DNA from: Fumia sp045121595
Lineage (GTDB): Bacteria > Bacillota > Clostridia > Oscillospirales > Ruminococcaceae
Reading direction: 5' to 3'
Assembly (NCBI GenBank): GCA_045121595.1
Contig: JBGVGI010000027.1
Coordinates: forward strand, 58,414-122,413
DNA: 64,000 nt
In this document: in pieces, positions 57,896-64,000 of the stretch
Layout of the letters: every line of letters starts with the position of its first letter
Position numbering within the stretch: the stretch's first letter is position 1
The notes under the pieces: generated by a model
What the model was told of the DNA's origin: nothing
Database searches by the model: none
Seen by the model: the letters and a program-made list of their open reading frames with translations, nothing else
Position numbers and translations under genes: made by a program

Positions 57896-59980
57896 TTATA
57901 TTCTGTAAAGCAAATCGGTATAAGTGGGAACGGGCCAGGATTTTGATGCAACGAGTTGTTCTGCCCTGTCAACCGATACACGGATTTTTGCCATAAGCTT
58001 ACGAATACTGTCACGGTGGAATTCGGCATTTTCAACGTAATCGGAAATTTTATCGCACTGTTCAAGCTCACGTTCAAGCTCTGCAGTAAGATTTTCAATC
58101 TCTGTAACAAGCTTTGAAAGTTCTTTTGCGATAGCTTTGATTTCTGAGTTTTCAATATCGAGCTTTGCAAGTTTTCTGTAATTATCTGCCATCTCACCTG
58201 CAAAATCGATAATAGAAGGAATAAATTCTCTGCGGCACATCTGCGCCATAGTATTTCCTTCAATAGAAACCACCTTGCAGTAGTTATCAAGCATAATTTC
58301 GTGACGGGAATAACATTCCGCCTCGTTCATAACGTGATGACGTTCCATAAGCGCTATATTTTTGGGCTCAATCATAGCACCGATGGCATCAACTGTATTG
58401 GCAAGGTTAGGAAGACCGCGTTTTTTGGCTTCTTCCACCCATTCGTCTGTGTAGTTGTTGCCGTTGAAGATAACTCTGCCGTGAACTTTAACGGCTTCGC
58501 AAACGATTTTATGAATTTCGCCGTCAAAATCATTGCAATTTTCAAGTCTTTCGGCAATATCTCGAAGACTGTCGGCAACGATGGTATTAAGCACGTAGTT
58601 TGCAACGGAAATTGAAGAAGAAGAACCTACCATACGGAATTCAAACTTGTTACCCGTAAACGCAAAGGGAGAAGTACGGTTTCTGTCACTGTCGTCTTTG
58701 GGAAGTTTCGGCAAAGTAGCAACGCCCGTTTCCATAACGCAGGAGGGTGCTTTGTCGGGACTTGCGCCGTTTGCGATATCCTCTAAAACCTTTGTAAGTT
58801 GTTCGCCAAGGAAAATAGAGATAATAGCAGGAGGTGCTTCGTGACCGCCAAGTCTAAAATCGTTACCTGCGTTTGCGGCAGACATTCTCAAAAGATCCGC
58901 ATACTTGTCCACACCGATAATTACAGCGGACAAGAATACTAAAAACTGTAAGTTTTCATAAGGTGTTTTACCGGGGTCTAAAAGATTCTGACCATCGTTT
59001 GTAGAAAGTGACCAGTTGTTATGCTTACCTGAGCCGTTTACACCATCAAATGGTTTTTCGTGCAAAAGACATGCAAGGGAGTTTTTCTTTGCAACCTCAC
59101 GCATAACTTCCATAGTAAGCTGATTATGGTCACAGGCAATATTTACAGATTCAAAAATCGGAGCGAGTTCGTGCTGTGCGGGAGCCGCCTCGTTATGTTC
59201 CGTTTTCAAAGTAACGCCGAGTGCCCAGAGCTCCTCGTCAAGCTCTCTCATAAAATTCGCAACCCTTAAACGAATACGTCCGCAGTAATGGTCGTCCATT
59301 TCCTGGCCCTTAGGAGGCTTTGCACCGATAAGAGTATGTCCGCAAAGCTTTAAGTCAAGGCGTTTTTCGTAATTTTCACGATCAATAAGGAAGTATTCCT
59401 GCTCGGCACCAACTGTAGGAATAACTCTTGTAGCAGTTTTGTTGCCAAAGGCACGAAGCACTCTTAAAGCCTCTGAGTTGATAGCTTCCATAGAACGCAA
59501 AAGGGGCGTTTTGGTATCAAGTGCTTCACCCGTGTAAGAATAGAAAGCAGTAGGAATATAAAGGGTATTATCCCTTACGAAAGCGAGAGAAGTACAGTCC
59601 CAGGAGGTGTAACCTCTTGCTTCAAAGGTGTTTCTGAGTCCGCCGTTAGGGAACGAGGACGCGTCAGGCTCACCCACGATAAGCTCTTTTCCTTTAAACT
59701 CAACGATAACCTCGCCATTCTTTTTAAGGGAAATAAAGCTGTCGTGCTTACCCGCAGTAAAGCTTGTCATCGGCTGAAACCAGTGGGTAAAATGAGTAGC
59801 ACCGAGAGAAATCGCCCAGTCTTTCATCGCAGTTGCAACTTCGTCTGCAACCGCAGGGTCAAGGGAAAGTCCCAGATCTATTGATTTTCTTAAGGATTTA
59901 TAGGTGCTTTCGGAAAGCTTTTCCGCCATCACCTTATCGTTAAACACGTTGCAACCAAACTTTGAAAAATCAAAACTCAT
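57896..59980 (-). CDS. glnN: Type III glutamine synthetase
   Basis: The 694-residue protein is of the large GSIII class: the HWFQPMTSFTAGKHDSF segment near residue 85, PTVGAEQEYFLID (metal site), HNEAAPAQHELAPIFE, VNGSGKHNNWSL and NDFRLGGHEAPPAI. It makes glutamine from glutamate and ammonia with ATP as a cytosolic oligomer. It is a single-gene unit with promoter, a palindrome at the start of transcription and a terminator. No GlnB or GlnR gene is nearby. Confidence 0.95.
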   Translation of the reverse strand: MSFDFSKFGCNVFNDKVMAEKLSESTYKSLRKSIDLGLSLDPAVADEVATAMKDWAISLGATHFTHWFQPMTSFTAGKHDSFISLKKNGEVIVEFKGKELIVGEPDASSFPNGGLRNTFEARGYTSWDCTSLAFVRDNTLYIPTAFYSYTGEALDTKTPLLRSMEAINSEALRVLRAFGNKTATRVIPTVGAEQEYFLIDRENYEKRLDLKLCGHTLIGAKPPKGQEMDDHYCGRIRLRVANFMRELDEELWALGVTLKTEHNEAAPAQHELAPIFESVNIACDHNQLTMEVMREVAKKNSLACLLHEKPFDGVNGSGKHNNWSLSTNDGQNLLDPGKTPYENLQFLVFLSAVIIGVDKYADLLRMSAANAGNDFRLGGHEAPPAIISIFLGEQLTKVLEDIANGASPDKAPSCVMETGVATLPKLPKDDSDRNRTSPFAFTGNKFEFRMVGSSSSISVANYVLNTIVADSLRDIAERLENCNDFDGEIHKIVCEAVKVHGRVIFNGNNYTDEWVEEAKKRGLPNLANTVDAIGAMIEPKNIALMERHHVMNEAECYSRHEIMLDNYCKVVSIEGNTMAQMCRREFIPSIIDFAGEMADNYRKLAKLDIENSEIKAIAKELSKLVTEIENLTAELERELEQCDKISDYVENAEFHRDSIRKLMAKIRVSVDRAEQLVASKSWPVPTYTDLLYRI

Positions 59981-59996
59981 AAATCTGCTCCATTCT

Positions 59997-60014
59997 TTAA
60001 GAATACATTCTTAA
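59997..60014. promoter_or_regulatory. Palindromic candidate operator at the glutamine synthetase promoter
   Basis: TTAAGAAT and ATTCTTAA flank two central bases, and another ATTCTT half-site lies just outside at 59992-59997. The element begins at the -10 box and covers the likely transcription start. Confidence 0.55.
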
Positions 60015-60042
60015 TATTACCACGAATCGTCATTTTTTGCAA
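60014..60042 (-). promoter_or_regulatory. Promoter of the glutamine synthetase gene
   Basis: On the minus strand TTGCAA (60042-60037) and TAATAT (60019-60014) are 17 bases apart. Confidence 0.6.
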
Positions 60043-60055
60043 CATTTTAAATACA

Positions 60056-60086
60056 AAAAAACAGAGAGGAATTCTCTCTGTTTTTT
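60056..60086 (-). terminator. Terminator of the M42-methionine gamma-lyase operon
   Basis: AAAAAACAGAGAG and CTCTCTGTTTTTT pair around GAATT, with the stop of the PLP enzyme ten bases upstream. Confidence 0.9.
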
Positions 60087-60096
60087 AGTATATTTG

Positions 60097-61365
60097 CTAC
60101 TTTAATTCTATTAAACCTTTTTCAAACATCGACTGAACGGCTAAAAGCACTCCCGTCTTGCCCGTGTTGTAGGTAAGTCCGCCCTGAAGCCATACGGCAT
60201 ACGGCTCACGCAACGGGCCGTCAGCGGAAAGCTCGATTGAAGAGCCCATCGTAAAAGCACCTGCCGCCATAATGACCTCGGAATCATATCCCGGCATTGC
60301 CCATGGCTCGGGTGAAACGTAAGCATCAATAGGAGAGCCTTTCTGGATACCCTGACAGAATGCTATCATCTTTTCAGCATTCCCGAGAGAAATTGCCGCA
60401 ATAATATCGGTGCGGTATTCATCAAAACGCGGATAAACGTCAAATCCAAGCTCAGAAAGAAGTGCCGAGGCAAAAATGGAAACCTTTACTGCATTTGCAA
60501 CCACTGAAGGAGAGTAGAAAAATCCCATATAAAGGCTTCTGTTCTGGTTTAAACTACAACCTGCTTCCCTGCCGATACCGGGAGAAGTAAGTCTGTAAGC
60601 GCACTGCTCGATAAGGTCTTTTCTGCCTGCGATGTATCCACCCGTTTCGGCAATTCCGCCACCGGGATTTTTGATAAGTGAGCCTACGATAAGGTCGGCA
60701 CCCACTTCTGTGGGCTCTTTTTTCTCGACGAATTCACCGTAACAGTTGTCAACAAACACAATAGTATCGGGGCTTACCTTTTTGATTTCCGATACGATTT
60801 TGCCGATTTCGTCAACCGTTAAAGAGGGTCTGAAGGAGTATCCTCTTGAACGCTGAATATGAGCAACCTTTGCCCCCACAACTTCCTTTTTAATCGTTTC
60901 GATATCGGGATGTCCGTTTTCAAGTAAGTCAACCTGACGGTAGTTAATTCCGTAATCTCTAAGTGAGCCGTTACCCTCACCTCTTATACCGATAACTTCT
61001 TCCAAAGTATCATAGGGTGCACCTGTCACTGCAACAAGGGTATCCCCCGTTCTGAGCACACCGAAAAGTGCCACAGTCAAAGCGTGAGTACCCGACACAA
61101 AGCTGTGACGCACAAGTGCATCCTCAGCACCGAAGCTCTGTGCAAAAACCTTATCCAAAGTATCTCTGCCCATATCGTCGTAGCCGTAGCCCGTTGTACC
61201 GATAAGGTGGGAAGCGGAAATTCTGTTATCCGCAAAGGCTTTAAGCACTTTGTTTTCGTTGTAAGCAGAAACCTCGTCAATTTTTTTGAATGCTTCCTTA
61301 CACTTTTCTTCGCTTTTTTCTGCCAAGGATTTTATCTTTTCGTCAATATCAAAAAAGTTATTCAT
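60097..61365 (-). CDS. Methionine gamma-lyase-family PLP enzyme
   Basis: The 422-residue protein belongs to the fold-type I group once called aluminium-resistance proteins: the TTGYGYDDMGRDTLD segment, QRSRGYSFRPSLTVDEI, FVDNCYGEFV and the PLP lysine in GSLIKNPGGGIAETGGYIAG. Some members release methanethiol or act on cystathionine-like compounds; the exact reaction is uncertain. It is the last gene of a four-gene unit, two bases after an M42 peptidase. A role in amino-acid breakdown is inferred. Confidence 0.85.
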   Translation of the reverse strand: MNNFFDIDEKIKSLAEKSEEKCKEAFKKIDEVSAYNENKVLKAFADNRISASHLIGTTGYGYDDMGRDTLDKVFAQSFGAEDALVRHSFVSGTHALTVALFGVLRTGDTLVAVTGAPYDTLEEVIGIRGEGNGSLRDYGINYRQVDLLENGHPDIETIKKEVVGAKVAHIQRSRGYSFRPSLTVDEIGKIVSEIKKVSPDTIVFVDNCYGEFVEKKEPTEVGADLIVGSLIKNPGGGIAETGGYIAGRKDLIEQCAYRLTSPGIGREAGCSLNQNRSLYMGFFYSPSVVANAVKVSIFASALLSELGFDVYPRFDEYRTDIIAAISLGNAEKMIAFCQGIQKGSPIDAYVSPEPWAMPGYDSEVIMAAGAFTMGSSIELSADGPLREPYAVWLQGGLTYNTGKTGVLLAVQSMFEKGLIELK

Positions 61366-61367
61366 TT

Positions 61368-62384
61368 TTATTCTCCAATTTCTTTTAAAAGCTCTGTTGT
61401 AAGCGATTTTACCGCCTCAATATCGTCCTTTTTCACAACGCAGTAAGGCGAATGGATATATCTGCAGGGAACCGAAACGGCAATGGTCTTAACACCGCTT
61501 ACCGCTTTATGGATAGCACCTGCATCGTTACCGCCTGATACTTTGGTTTTAGTCTGCACCTTTATATTTTTCTCTTTGCCGATTTTATGACAAAGCTTAT
61601 ATAAATCCTTAGGGTACATCGTAGCGCAGTCCATAAATCCAACCACTGCACCGTCACCTAAAGTACATACTTTATCGTCACCGCTTACATCGGGTAAGTC
61701 CGCCGCAGTTGTAGCTTCAAGAACAACGGCTACGTCAGGATTTACCGAAAATGCTGCAACCTTAGATCCTCGGCATCCTATTTCTTCCTGAACGCAGAAA
61801 GCAAAGTAAGTGTCATACAAAAGCTCTTCTTTTATAAGGCTTACCATAATAGCGCAACCCATTCTGTCGTCAATGGCTTTTCCTTTGAAAAAGCCGTTGC
61901 CAAAAGAATCAAACTTACCGTCAAAGCAGACCTGCTCACCACGGGAAACGAAGGATTCCGCCTCGGATTTATCTTTACAACCGATATCAATATAAAGCTT
62001 ATCGTAAGACACCACTGATTTTCTCTCATCGGCAGACTGTAAGTGTACAGCCTTTGTACCGATAACACCTGGGATTTTGTCGTCGCCTACGAAAACTCTT
62101 CTGCCGATAATCACACGGTCATCAATTCCGCCAACCTTTGCAAAAGTAAGGTTTCCGTCAGAGGTATACCCCGTCACAATGAAACCGACTTCATCCATAT
62201 GGGCTGCCACCATAATTTTCTTTTTGGGGGACTTTTTACCTTTTTTGAAAGCAATAATATTTCCTGAGTTATCAACGCTATATTCGCAGAAATCCTTAAT
62301 CTCGTCAATGATTATATCACGTACCGAAGTTTCCGCGCCTGAAATACCATTTTCATTACAAAGTTTCTCCAAAAGCTTATACAC
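61368..62384 (-). CDS. M42-family metalloaminopeptidase
   Basis: The 338-residue protein has the M42 ligands in order: AAHMDEVGF with His and Asp, AIDDRMGCA with Asp, QEEIGCRG with the catalytic and metal Glu residues, LEATTAADLPD with Glu, and an IHSPYC with the last His. These dodecameric enzymes trim peptides. It sits 12 bases after a second, distinct M42 gene, which suggests complementary specificities or hetero-oligomers. Start is as the first ATG with no overlap. Confidence 0.9.
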   Translation of the reverse strand: MYKLLEKLCNENGISGAETSVRDIIIDEIKDFCEYSVDNSGNIIAFKKGKKSPKKKIMVAAHMDEVGFIVTGYTSDGNLTFAKVGGIDDRVIIGRRVFVGDDKIPGVIGTKAVHLQSADERKSVVSYDKLYIDIGCKDKSEAESFVSRGEQVCFDGKFDSFGNGFFKGKAIDDRMGCAIMVSLIKEELLYDTYFAFCVQEEIGCRGSKVAAFSVNPDVAVVLEATTAADLPDVSGDDKVCTLGDGAVVGFMDCATMYPKDLYKLCHKIGKEKNIKVQTKTKVSGGNDAGAIHKAVSGVKTIAVSVPCRYIHSPYCVVKKDDIEAVKSLTTELLKEIGE

Positions 62385-62396
62385 GAAAACTCCTCC

Positions 62397-63416
62397 TTAC
62401 TTACTTAAAATATACTCAGCAATAAGTCTGCCGACAGCTTTAACATCCGAAATTTCCAAAACCTCAATGGGAGTATGCATATACTTTATCGGAAGCGAAA
62501 CCATAGCAGTACGTACGCCACGTCTTGTAACTGTTATCTCGTCGGCATTTGTACCCGTTTTACCTTCCATAACCTCAAGCTGATAAGGATAATCCTTTTC
62601 CTTTGAAATCGCAATAAGCTTATCCGTCATTTTGCGGTTTAAAATGGGAGCAATACCTATCATAGGACCTTCGCCCATCTTACCGCATTTTCTTTCTTCG
62701 GCATCGGATGTATAAGCAAAGCTTACGTCAACAACTATTGCCTCATCGGGGTTTATTTTATAAGCGGCAACGGTAGCGCCCGTACCCCCTGCTTCCTCCT
62801 GAGAGGAAAACAAAACAGAAAGTGACGCATTAAGCTTTTTACCTTTTAAAAGCTCGAGCGCATAAAGAATTGCCGCAACACACGCTCTGTCATCTAAAGA
62901 TTTCACCGAAACACGGTCGTTTTTAAGGTGAGTGAACTCACTTTTAATACTCACTCTGTCACCCAAAGAAACGATTTTTGAAACTTCTTCTTTGCTGTAA
63001 CCCGTGTCGATATAAATTTTGTCGATATCGGGTACTTTCTTTCTGTCTTCTTCATCGGTAAGATGCGGAGGCTTTGTGCCGATAATTCCCGCTATATCCT
63101 TTTTACCGTGAATTACCACTTCCTGAGCAAGTAAAAGTCTTTTATCGACACCGCCACAGGGTGCAACCTTCAAAAAGCCTTCGTCGGTTATAAAAGTAAC
63201 GACAAAGCCTATCTCGTCAATATGGGCATCGAGAAGAATCTTTACGCTTCCTTCTCCTGCATCGTCAACGTTTGCGATAACGTTGTCAAAATCGTCGATT
63301 TCAACGTCTTGGGTATATTCTTTCAGTAACTCTTTTGCGACTTCGGACGCCTTTTGCTCCTCGCCCGAAACGCCACTCACTTCACAAAGCTTTTTTAAAA
63401 TTTCCACTATATTCAT
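62397..63416 (-). CDS. M42-family metalloaminopeptidase (second copy)
   Basis: The 339-residue protein has the same ligand order: LLDAHIDEIGFV, SLDDRACVAAI, SSQEEAGGTGA, VVDVSFAYTSD and YMHTPIE. It is only partly like its neighbour, so the pair is old rather than a fresh duplication. The start at 63416 follows AAGGAG and overlaps the DUF1294 stop by four bases. A peptide-trimming role is family knowledge; substrate preference is unknown. Confidence 0.9.
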   Translation of the reverse strand: MNIVEILKKLCEVSGVSGEEQKASEVAKELLKEYTQDVEIDDFDNVIANVDDAGEGSVKILLDAHIDEIGFVVTFITDEGFLKVAPCGGVDKRLLLAQEVVIHGKKDIAGIIGTKPPHLTDEEDRKKVPDIDKIYIDTGYSKEEVSKIVSLGDRVSIKSEFTHLKNDRVSVKSLDDRACVAAILYALELLKGKKLNASLSVLFSSQEEAGGTGATVAAYKINPDEAIVVDVSFAYTSDAEERKCGKMGEGPMIGIAPILNRKMTDKLIAISKEKDYPYQLEVMEGKTGTNADEITVTRRGVRTAMVSLPIKYMHTPIEVLEISDVKAVGRLIAEYILSK

Positions 63417-63679
63417 AACATTCTCCTTATTACAAAAAATGCAATCCACATAAGTATTATCAAAGGCACACCGATTTTGAATTTATTCTTTTTCGTCTTG
63501 TGCCTGAAAGTGTACATTCCCGCATAAAATCCGACTGCACCACCCAGAACACAAAGTATTATCAGAAACTTTTCTGAAATTCTGTACATATCGTTTTTTG
63601 CAAAGTATTTATCAAATCCGCAGACTGCGAAAGCTAAGATATTTGCAATCAAAAAATAAGTAATTATAAAATTTATCAT
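63413..63679 (-). CDS. DUF1294 small membrane protein
   Basis: The 88-residue protein has three spans with FIITYFLIANILAFAVCGFDKYFAKN, then EKFLIILCVLGGAVGFYAGMYTFRHKTKKNKFKIG, a close match to DUF1294 (the FDKxxA and GxxxGxxxFRHKT motifs). Its function is unknown. The ATG at 63679 is preferred over an upstream TTG at 63688. It is the first gene of the four-gene unit ending with the methionine gamma-lyase-family enzyme. Confidence 0.8.
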   Translation of the reverse strand: MINFIITYFLIANILAFAVCGFDKYFAKNDMYRISEKFLIILCVLGGAVGFYAGMYTFRHKTKKNKFKIGVPLIILMWIAFFVIRRML

Positions 63680-63716
63680 AAAAATCAAACTTTCTATAAA
63701 TTTTTACAATCAAAAC

Positions 63717-63745
63717 TTGTTTTTTTACTTTAATAATGGTATAAT
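63717..63745 (+). promoter_or_regulatory. Plus-strand promoter-like pair near the right edge
   Basis: TTGTTT (63717-63722) and TATAAT (63740-63745) are 17 bases apart and point toward the right edge of the window. Confidence 0.55.
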
Positions 63746-64000
63746 TAAAAGATAGGCATAACCGACAAATCCGAACTCGCCTGAAATTATTCAAAATTCG
63801 GCTTTTTCTGCGTTGTCGGGCTTGAAAGACGCGAGTATTCCTTCGCCATGCCGCCCCCAAAAAATCACAAATTTTCAGTAATTTCAGGTTCGGCGAATTT
63901 TTTACACACTGTTTTTCAGGTGTTTTTAAGGCAAAACCACAGTGAATACTTTGTGTATTCACGCGGATTTTGACAAAGAAACAACGGAAAACAGTAAGTA
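63746..64000 (+). other. Unassigned, repeat-like end of the window
   Basis: No convincing gene was found. CCTGAAATTA (63780-63789) and TAATTTCAGG (63879-63888) form an inverted pair about 90 bases apart, and GTGAATAC with GTATTCAC (63942-63962) makes a perfect hairpin. A 41-codon frame from 63848 lacks a ribosome site. The stretch is probably the leader of a gene beyond the edge or a dispersed repeat. Confidence 0.4.

Noticed and set aside
63612..63962. Minus-strand frame of 116 codons across the DUF1294 start
   Set aside because: It overlaps the DUF1294 gene and its leader in another frame, has odd composition and no family resemblance.
63848..63973. 41-codon plus-strand frame near the edge
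   Set aside because: No ribosome site and it lies within an inverted-repeat region; kept only as part of the unassigned stretch.
1..64000. tRNA genes, rRNA genes, CRISPR arrays, insertion sequences and prophage genes
   Set aside because: No cloverleaf with T-loop signature, no spaced direct-repeat array, no transposase or integrase motif was noticed on either strand; a computed scan could still find a weak one.

Overview
The window reads as a chromosomal segment of an anaerobic, probably gut- or rumen-associated member of the Clostridia (Firmicutes). Four things point there. The housekeeping gene order is clostridial: scpA-scpB-DUF2953-gerW-dac-rluB, then topA-trmFO-plsX-rnc-radical SAM-smc-ftsY. 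The translation signals are AGGAGG-type with occasional TTG, GTG and ATT starts. Promoters are mostly sigma-A-like with 17-base spacers. Type III glutamine synthetase, paired M42 peptidases, choline-binding-type repeats and a GerW-type sporulation protein complete the picture. Base composition looks moderately AT-rich throughout, and I saw no transposase, integrase, rRNA, tRNA or CRISPR array.

Region by region: (1) 1-5.7 kb, plus strand, is a carbohydrate-use cluster: a truncated L-fucose-isomerase-like enzyme, a neutral-ceramidase-like hydrolase, an MFS transporter and, under its own promoter, a four-Asp-box sialidase-like enzyme. (2) 5.7-10.8 kb is a regulatory and accessory patch. It holds an XRE membrane regulator, a metallophosphoesterase, and a MerR/GyrI-type regulator divergent from a lipoprotein gene across a textbook 19-base-spacer MerR promoter. 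A Mor-like regulator with an upstream small reading frame, a duplicated-domain lipoprotein and an unannotated 54-residue membrane protein follow. (3) 10.8-15 kb has a cysteine-synthase-like gene and a three-gene biotin-dependent transcarboxylase or decarboxylase set. (4) 15-20.4 kb is an eight-gene operon for chromosome condensation, sporulation and cell-wall proteins, next to rpmB. (5) 20.8-28.2 kb holds an alpha-glucosidase with its ABC sugar importer, then a DHHW/MBOAT polysaccharide O-acetylation pair. (6) 28.2-31.9 kb holds a HAD phosphatase, a structured noncoding RNA, a tiny basic protein, and pyridoxamine kinase with a vitamin-B6-type ECF S component. (7) 32-55.7 kb is a long minus-strand housekeeping run. 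It covers efp, aroQ, rpsU, seventeen genes from an RNA methyltransferase to leuS that pack almost end to end, and infC-rpmI-rplT with an L20-type leader. (8) 55.8-64 kb has a choline-binding-repeat CAP protein, a LytTR-DUF3021 pair, type III glutamine synthetase, and a four-gene operon of DUF1294, two M42 peptidases and a methionine-gamma-lyase-family enzyme. The window ends in an unassigned repeat-like stretch.

The parts most worth following up are the roughly 230-nucleotide structured RNA near 29.45 kb, the ECF S component with an inserted two-helix segment, the MerR switch at 8.6 kb, the transcarboxylase operon that lacks any visible sodium-pump subunit, and the rpsU leader. All functional names rest on reading motifs by eye; no database search was run.
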